64,000 nt of DNA from Enterococcus crotali (lineage in GTDB: Bacteria > Bacillota > Bacilli > Lactobacillales > Enterococcaceae), in assembly GCF_000633635.1 (NCBI RefSeq), contig NZ_AYPQ01000002.1, forward strand, positions 653,442-717,441. The letters are read 5' to 3'. The notes under the pieces were generated by a model, which saw only the letters and a program-made list of their open reading frames with translations, was not told where the DNA came from and did no database searches. The position numbers and the translations under genes are program-made. Shown in pieces: positions 59,204-64,000 of the stretch; position 1 is the stretch's first letter, and each line of letters starts with the position of its first letter.

Positions 59204-59250
59204 CTAAAAAAGAGGAACAGTGAGGAGCAAGTGCCCTCCCTATTCCTCAG
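59204..59250 (-). terminator. Terminator-like hairpin between esxA and esaA
   Basis: On the minus strand GAGGAA....GAGG pairs with CCTC....TTCCTC (arms 59243-59248/59212-59217, plus the inner four-base stem), followed by TTTTTT (59206-59211 complement). It would cut most transcripts after esxA. Confidence 0.75.
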
Positions 59251-59261
59251 TTATATGGTTC

Positions 59262-59564
59262 TTATAGACCTCTTCCGATTGCTGAAGAGATATTTTGGTC
59301 TGTTTCTTCTACAATGTTGGCAACTTCGTTTAATTGTTTGTTGATTTGATCTAATAACTCAGCAAACTCTGTCACTTTTGGTTTTAAAGCAGTGAATTGA
59401 TCGTTAAAGCTATCAAACCCGCTACCTTCCCAGTTTCCTTGAATTGTATCTTGTTCTGCTTGTAATTTTTGTAAAATATCTTGAACTTGTTGCGAACCAT
59501 CCGTATATTTTGTTGAAGATGTTCTTAGTTCTTGTGGGGATAATTTAATTCTATCGCCTGCCAT
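59262..59564 (-). CDS. esxA: EsxA, WXG100 secreted protein
   Basis: Secreted dimeric WXG100 protein and essential T7SS component. The 100-residue product is a helical hairpin with the W45-E-G47 turn (QGNWEGSGFDSF) and ends VEETDQNISSAIGRGL, which contains the YxxxD/E-like region position. A GGAGGAATG site precedes ATG 59564. It is first in the locus and separated from esaA by a hairpin terminator, allowing it to be made in excess. Confidence 0.96.
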   Translation of the reverse strand: MAGDRIKLSPQELRTSSTKYTDGSQQVQDILQKLQAEQDTIQGNWEGSGFDSFNDQFTALKPKVTEFAELLDQINKQLNEVANIVEETDQNISSAIGRGL

Positions 59565-59780
59565 TTTTCATTCCTCCAAATCGTTATTAGTAGAGAGCAT
59601 CGATAACGCCCGCTAGTTACCTAAACGTTACCATAAAACAAGAGTCAGCAAAGACTTAATGTAATAACTTGCATGTTTTAAGTAAAAAATAACGAAAATA
59701 ATAGAATTATAATTATTCTTTAGGATTGTTTTTTATTTTTATGTGAATTTTATAGTATTCTATTAGTCTGAAAAATAAAA
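59565..59780 (-). promoter_or_regulatory. Promoter region of the T7SS locus
   Basis: 216 bp between the LytTR gene's terminator and esxA. A minus-strand TATAAT lies at 59706-59711 without a recognisable -35 hexamer at 17 bp, as for activator-dependent promoters. The resulting leader would be about 130 nt. A CGTTATT and an AGTTATT on the minus strand 25 bp apart are LytTR-like half-sites but wrongly spaced. Confidence 0.4.
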
Positions 59781-59832
59781 ATACAAGAATGATAAATACT
59801 TTAATAGAAAAAAGTATTTATCATTCTTATTT
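59781..59832. terminator. Terminator of the LytTR regulator gene
   Basis: Perfect 17-bp stem AAGAATGATAAATACTT/AAGTATTTATCATTCTT (59785-59801/59812-59828). Confidence 0.9.
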
Positions 59833-59856
59833 TGAAAATATGTCAAAACGACATTT

Positions 59857-60597
59857 TTATGATGATTGTCTTGATTTTAGAAAAATAGTGTAAGTTTGCT
59901 TTAGTTCATCTTTAAAGGTTCTACTCATTGGTAAAGAGACAGTGTTCTCTTGTTGGATATTATTTTCAAACTGCTTAACGAATACTTCATTTTTCATGAT
60001 TTCAACAATATAATTTAAATTCACAACGTAGCTACCATGGATTCGGGCAAATAAATCTTTATCTAACTTATCTATAATTTCTGCCATCGTTAAATAAGTT
60101 TTATAAACTTTTTCTGTTGTATGGATGTATGCGATTCGTCCACTTTTGACGATATAGATGATGTCATCCATCGCTAAAACAACAAGTTTTCGGTTAAAAG
60201 AAAATTCAAAGTAGGCATGAGTGGCGTTAAAATAATGATTAGACCGATCGATCGTTTCCAGCAAATATTCCTGAGAAATCGGTTTTAATAGGTAGTCAAA
60301 GGCTTGTACCTTAAAGACCTCAGGCATGCGCTGAATATCGTCAGAAACAAAAATAATCAGTGCATCTAAATCAAGTGTACGTATTTGCTGTGCTAATGCG
60401 ATCCCGTCCATTTCGTTGATTTCAATAGAAATAAAGTAGATGCTGTAATTCTTTTTCCCTTTTTCTTTAAGATGTCGTAGTAATTTCTCCCCATTGCTGA
60501 AGAAATCAAACTCATATTTGTGAGAATAGCGTAGTGCTATAGTTTTTTCGATTTTTCCCATTTCTCTCTGGTTATTATCACACAATGCAATCTTCAA
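59857..60597 (-). CDS. LytTR-family response regulator lacking the phospho-acceptor Asp
   Basis: A transcription factor of the AgrA/ComE class, about 246 residues. The receiver domain (about 1-120) starts MKIALCDNNQREM and has FKVQAFDYLLKPIS with the conserved Lys, but the strand that should read F-L-D-I-E is F-I-S-I-E, with Ser57 at the acceptor place. The LytTR domain (about 140-240) has DIIYIVKSGRIAYIHTTEK and FARIHGSYVVNLNYIVEI. TTG 60597 is chosen for its AAGGGAG site and family N-terminus; an upstream ATG at 60663 adds an unusual 22 residues. No histidine kinase adjoins. It lies upstream of and parallel to the T7SS locus. Confidence 0.85.
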   Translation of the reverse strand: MKIALCDNNQREMGKIEKTIALRYSHKYEFDFFSNGEKLLRHLKEKGKKNYSIYFISIEINEMDGIALAQQIRTLDLDALIIFVSDDIQRMPEVFKVQAFDYLLKPISQEYLLETIDRSNHYFNATHAYFEFSFNRKLVVLAMDDIIYIVKSGRIAYIHTTEKVYKTYLTMAEIIDKLDKDLFARIHGSYVVNLNYIVEIMKNEVFVKQFENNIQQENTVSLPMSRTFKDELKQTYTIFLKSRQSS

Positions 60598-60682
60598 TAG
60601 CTCATCTCCCTTGAGTTTAAGATCAATAATGTATGGTTTGTGGTATTTATCTTTTTTGAACAATATGTTTTTATTGTTCCTA

Positions 60683-60691
60683 ATTATAGCA
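60683..60691 (-). promoter_or_regulatory. Extended -10 promoter of the LytTR gene
   Basis: Minus-strand TGC-TATAAT, about 85 bp before the chosen start; no good -35. A nearby inverted repeat CTAAAAACGTTATTTTTAG (60724-60742) could be an operator. Confidence 0.45.
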
Positions 60692-60858
60692 TATTTTTAT
60701 TACAGGAATTCTCAAAAATTATACTAAAAACGTTATTTTTAGATAATTATTATAATCATTTAAAAAAGTGTTTATTGTGATCGGAAATACCATGAACCTC
60801 TCTCTATAATTGCTTTCCTTTTTTTGTTAAACTAGGGGAAGAGATAGGGGGAAATGAA

Positions 60859-61566
60859 ATGAACGCACAACCTAACTACAATTCATACGATCAGCCAATT
60901 GGGTTTCCGATATCAGACTGGTCAACCAGAGAATACCCATCAAAAAACACGTTAGAAGGGATGTATTGTCGGCTAGAAAAAATAGATCCAAATAGTCATT
61001 TCGAAGCGCTATATCAAGTATATGGTCCAGAAAGTAAGGCTAAAAATTGGACCTATTTACCATTGTATCCGTTTGAAAGCAAAGCGGATTTTTCCTCCTA
61101 TTTAGAAACAATCAGTGGCTCTAAAGATCCTTTTCATTATGCAATTATTGACAAGGCTAGTGGGAAAGCACTGGGTACGTTGGCATTAATGCGGATAAAT
61201 GCAGATCATGGATCAATTGAAGTTGGTTTTGTGATTTATGCTGATACATTGAAAAAAACACGAATAGCGACAGAGGCACAGTATCTTTTAGCCTGTTATG
61301 CAATGGATGATTTAGGCTATCGACGATACGAATGGAAATGTGATGCGCTGAATGAACCCTCTAGAAATGCTGCATTACGTTTAGGTTTTCGCTTTGAAGG
61401 GATTTTTCGGAATGCATTAGTATATAAGGGGCGAAATAGGGACACAGCTTGGTTTTCTATCATCGATAGTGAATGGCAACAAGTAAAAATACAGTTGGAG
61501 TCTTGGTTGGCGCCAACTAATTTTACGGCTGAGGGAGAGCAAAAAAGACGTTTACATGAGTTTTGA
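60859..61566 (+). CDS. GNAT-family acetyltransferase (RimJ/RimL-like)
   Basis: A 235-residue acetyl-CoA-dependent N-acetyltransferase of the Acetyltransf_3 type: HFEALYQVYGPESKAKNWTY, GSIEVGFVIYADTLKKTRIATEAQYLL (acetyl-CoA pyrophosphate-binding region) and RRYEWKCDALNEPSRNAALRLGFRFEGIFRNA, the RimL hallmark. The substrate is unknown. AGGGGGAAATGAAATG supplies the ribosome-binding site. It is followed 36 bp later by the M24-fold gene. Confidence 0.9.
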   Translation: MNAQPNYNSYDQPIGFPISDWSTREYPSKNTLEGMYCRLEKIDPNSHFEALYQVYGPESKAKNWTYLPLYPFESKADFSSYLETISGSKDPFHYAIIDKASGKALGTLALMRINADHGSIEVGFVIYADTLKKTRIATEAQYLLACYAMDDLGYRRYEWKCDALNEPSRNAALRLGFRFEGIFRNALVYKGRNRDTAWFSIIDSEWQQVKIQLESWLAPTNFTAEGEQKRRLHEF

Positions 61567-61602
61567 ATACAAAAATAATTTGCTTGAAAGGAAGTTAATA
61601 GT

Positions 61603-63000
61603 ATGAAAGAATCGCAAATTCAATTAGCAAAGCTGCCTAAACCAACAATTTTTCAAAATGTAGCTCCAGTTTTTTTATCAGACGAAACGATGAATGAGCG
61701 GAAACAAAAGGTTTTGGATAATATGAAATCAGAGGGGTACGATGCTTTGGTGATTTATGCCGATAAAGAGCATGGGGGAAACTTTGAATATTTAACAGGT
61801 TTTATTCCTCGTTTTGAAGAAGGCTTGCTCGTTTTGGATGATACAGGGCAATGCACACTGATTCTTGGAAATGAAAATTTGAAAATGGCACAGGTTGCTC
61901 GGATCGAAAATCAGTTGATCCACTGTCCTTTGTTTTCACTACCTAATCAGCCAATGGATAATGAAGCGAGGCTGGAAACCATTTTTGAAACGATTGGTTT
62001 ATCTGAAAAAAGCCAAATCGGTGTTGTCGGTTGGAAAATGTTTACTACTGCTAAATCAGCGAATGAAGCTTACTTTGATCTTCCTTATTTTATTATCCAA
62101 GCACTTTTAACAAGTAAAAATGAACAGGCGGTAGTCAAAAATGCAGCTCATCTGTTTATTCGAGGCGACAAAGGTGCTCGTACGACTAATAATGTGAATG
62201 AAATTGCCCATTATGAATATGGCGCCAACTTAGCTTCTAGCTGCATTTTAAATGCGATGGATGCGGTGGCAATAGGTGTGACTGAGGCTACCTTAGGCAA
62301 TGAGTTGACTGCTGAAGGTCAAACTAATACGGTTGTTACGATTGCCGCAACTGGGAAACGTTTTGAATATGGAAATGTTTATCCAACACACAAAAAAGTA
62401 GCCATGGGAGATCCGCTGTCTTTAACGACTGCATTTAAAGGTGGGTTATCTAGCCGAACGGGTTTTGTAATAGAAAATGTGGAGCAGCTTCCTGAAAATC
62501 AGCAAGATTACTTAGAAAGAGTAGCTAAGCCATACTATCAGGCTGTTACGACTTGGCTGGAAACAATAAAAATCGGAATGCCGGGAAGAGAGCTCTATCA
62601 AACAATTGAAACCATTTTTCCCAAAGCTGACTATCATTGGCATTTAAATCCTGGACATTTGGTATCAGATGAAGAATGGATGTCTTCGCCGATTTATGCT
62701 GGATCTGAAGAACGATTGAAGAGTGGCATGATTTTACAAATCGATATTATTCCATCTGTGGCAGGCTATACAGGAGTGAGTGCGGAAGAATGTGTTGCGT
62801 TGGCTGATAACCAGTTACAAAAACAAATTAGAGAAGAGTATCCTGAGTTATGGGAGCGAATCATCACACGGAAAAAGTATATCAAAGAAATAGTAAAGAT
62901 CGACTTAAGTGAAGAGGTTATTCCGTTGTCGAATACTGTGGGGTATTTACGACCGTTTTATTTAGCGAAAGATCAAGCTTTTCAATGTGTTAACTGTTAG
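61603..63000 (+). CDS. M24-fold (Xaa-Pro aminopeptidase/creatinase-like) protein without metal ligands
   Basis: A 465-residue protein. The N-terminal creatinase-like domain (RKQKVLDNMKSEGYDALVIYADKEHGGNFEYLTGF) precedes a pita-bread-type domain. The positions of the two metal Asp residues are Thr and Ser (SLTTAFKGGLSSRTGF), the His is kept (LNPGHLVSDEEW), the first Glu is Asp (GMILQIDIIP) and the second Glu is kept (SAEECVAL). A dinuclear metal peptidase is therefore unlikely; a metal-free hydrolase like creatinase, or a non-enzymatic role, fits better. Confidence 0.8.
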   Translation: MKESQIQLAKLPKPTIFQNVAPVFLSDETMNERKQKVLDNMKSEGYDALVIYADKEHGGNFEYLTGFIPRFEEGLLVLDDTGQCTLILGNENLKMAQVARIENQLIHCPLFSLPNQPMDNEARLETIFETIGLSEKSQIGVVGWKMFTTAKSANEAYFDLPYFIIQALLTSKNEQAVVKNAAHLFIRGDKGARTTNNVNEIAHYEYGANLASSCILNAMDAVAIGVTEATLGNELTAEGQTNTVVTIAATGKRFEYGNVYPTHKKVAMGDPLSLTTAFKGGLSSRTGFVIENVEQLPENQQDYLERVAKPYYQAVTTWLETIKIGMPGRELYQTIETIFPKADYHWHLNPGHLVSDEEWMSSPIYAGSEERLKSGMILQIDIIPSVAGYTGVSAEECVALADNQLQKQIREEYPELWERIITRKKYIKEIVKIDLSEEVIPLSNTVGYLRPFYLAKDQAFQCVNC

Positions 63001-63353
63001 TTTCTGGTTTACTTGGGTTCTACATATTAGAAAAGAATAGGTGTACGAAGAATTAGGATTTGGACTAATCACTGTTTAGTTGAGGAAATACTGGTTAAAT
63101 AAGCCAATGAATAAGGGAAATTTTTCAAATAATATAAAAAATAGAAGACCCAAAATCTATTTACAATTTGGGATCTTCTATTTTATTTTCCCTTTTTAAC
63201 ATACATCTCAAGTTCATCAATAGAAGCTTTCCAGATTCATTAAAAGAAGAAAAGGCTAAACTGATGAAATTTATTTTTTGTTTAGGAAGTCTAATTGGAT
63301 AGCTCAAAGAAGTTAGGGTTTTCCACTGCCCATATCTCTTTTATTGACAGCTA
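63001..63353. other. Convergent intergenic region
   Basis: No gene seen apart from the terminator at 63138-63188; the rest is AT-rich with no repeat or RNA-like structure noticed. Confidence 0.5.
63138..63188. terminator. Bidirectional terminator
   Basis: AAAATAGAAGA (63138-63148)/TCTTCTATTTT (63174-63184) with inner CCCAAA/TTTGGG pairing; serves the M24 gene and the convergent LPXTG gene. Confidence 0.88.
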
Positions 63354-64000
63354 TTAATTTTTTTTATGTTTAGGTTTGTATGTCTCTTTCTTTCTAATGA
63401 AATAAAAACCTGATGTTATCATCCCTATTCCTAAAATACTTAGCGTGAGATTAGGCACTTCTGAGCCGGTTTTAGGGAATACTTTTCCTTTTATTGACTC
63501 TGTAGTTACTGGACCGTTTGTAGTATTACTTGTTGGTTTTGTGCTAGCTGTATTTTCTTTTGGTAGAATATGCAATACCGTATCAACTACTACTATTTCA
63601 GGTATTTCATCCGCATCGGCTACAATGAAACCAAATACATCCAAGAATTTATTTGCAGCCTTTTCTTGATTCAATTTGTTACCATCAATTGTAAAACTTA
63701 TTTTATAATCACCAGGTTTAGTCGTATCAATAGTATTTGGTGTATAAGTTAAAGCGCCTAATTTAACAGCCTCATCGAAAGTGTAACTTTTGTTTCCTAA
63801 AGATAATGAATCCAAGTGCGCCGAAGGAACCCAATTTTCATTTTGATGGATTGTTATTTCTTTGAGCGATATCTGACCTTCAAGAACTTTCGTATCAGTT
63901 GACTCAGTGGTACTTGAGCTGTTGCTAGACTCAGTGGTACTTGAGCTGTTGCTAGACTCAGTGGTACTTGAGCTGTTGCTAGACTCAGTGGTACTTGAGC
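63354..64000 (-). CDS. LPXTG surface protein, C-terminal part (runs off the window)
   Basis: C-terminal 215 residues of a cell-wall-anchored protein. From the edge inwards: a Ser/Thr/Glu repeat stalk (STTESSNSS units), a bacterial-Ig-like domain (YTFDEAVKLGALTYTPNTID...GDYKISFTIDG), a Thr/Ser/Asn spacer, and the sorting signal FPKTGSEVPNLTLSILGIGM, hydrophobic helix, RKKETYKPKHKKN. FPKTG is a sortase A motif variant used in enterococci. The N-terminus and signal peptide are outside the window. Confidence 0.88.
   Translation of the reverse strand, partial: SSTTESSNSSSTTESSNSSSTTESSNSSSTTESTDTKVLEGQISLKEITIHQNENWVPSAHLDSLSLGNKSYTFDEAVKLGALTYTPNTIDTTKPGDYKISFTIDGNKLNQEKAANKFLDVFGFIVADADEIPEIVVVDTVLHILPKENTASTKPTSNTTNGPVTTESIKGKVFPKTGSEVPNLTLSILGIGMITSGFYFIRKKETYKPKHKKN
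63901..64000 (-). repeat. 27-bp tandem repeat in the LPXTG stalk
   Basis: GACTCAGTGGTACTTGAGCT units begin at 63901, 63928, 63955 and 63982 (period 27 bp, nine residues) and continue past the window edge. Near-perfect identity means the length is prone to slippage. Confidence 0.9.

Noticed and set aside
59640..59700. LytTR direct repeat (CGTTATT and AGTTATT) upstream of esxA
   Set aside because: The half-sites are 25 bp apart instead of about 21-22 bp, and such AT-rich heptamers are common by chance.

Overview
The window is low-GC Firmicute chromosome next to the replication origin. Gene order and content (dnaA / oriC / rpmH-rnpA-yidC-jag, then mnmE-mnmG), mannose-family PTS genes, LPXTG surface proteins and a Staphylococcus-type ESX secretion locus point to Enterococcus; the species is not settled from sequence alone.

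Layout. 1-1341: 5' part of dnaA (minus), oriC with DnaA boxes, rpmH. 1380-6570: a terminator, a structured repeat family, rnpA-yidC-khpB, an unnamed three-hairpin small RNA candidate, a broken small membrane-protein gene, and an IS110-type element between palindromic repeats. 6600-10400: mnmE-mnmG, with a terminator hairpin in the mnmE leader. 10464-19424: an RpiR/SIS regulator divergent from a nine-gene sugar-acid operon (6PGDH-like, 2-hydroxyacid dehydrogenase, Fe-ADH-like dehydrogenase, PTS EIIC-EIID-EIIB-EIIA, UxuA-like dehydratase, KDPG aldolase), followed by a near-canonical parS site. 19568-25850: a small DNA-binding-like protein, two copies of a small-RNA-like element with covarying terminators, more copies of the structured repeat, and a very large tyrosine-heptad coiled-coil LPXTG protein. 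25850-29430: a PEP-mutase-family enzyme with Ada, and a TPM-domain membrane protein.

29457-59564 (all minus except a 69-aa XRE regulator and one fragment) is a type VIIb secretion system with its effectors. Reading in the transcribed direction: esxA, a terminator-like hairpin, esaA, essA, esaB, essB, essC, two small helical effector partners, an LXG toxin with a C-terminal glycine zipper, a multi-pass membrane protein (likely immunity), three DUF5085-like accessory proteins, and small orphan genes and scraps. Then comes a ~1690-residue RHS/YD-repeat toxin whose C-terminus is predicted to be membrane-active, followed by two tandem lipoproteins (likely immunity). After these lies a graveyard of displaced toxin tips, orphan immunity genes and an LXG gene reduced by internal deletion. 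The locus is preceded by a LytTR regulator whose receiver domain lacks the phospho-acceptor aspartate. 60859-64000: a GNAT acetyltransferase, an M24-fold protein lacking metal ligands, and the 3' end of another LPXTG protein with 27-bp tandem repeats.

Caution: the reading frame of seven otherwise intact genes (IS110 transposase, coiled-coil LPXTG protein, one lipoprotein, RHS, EssC, EsaA twice, a small membrane protein) is broken by what looks each time like one missing base. The uniform sign suggests consensus indel errors as much as real mutation; for these genes I give the span of the reconstructed gene.
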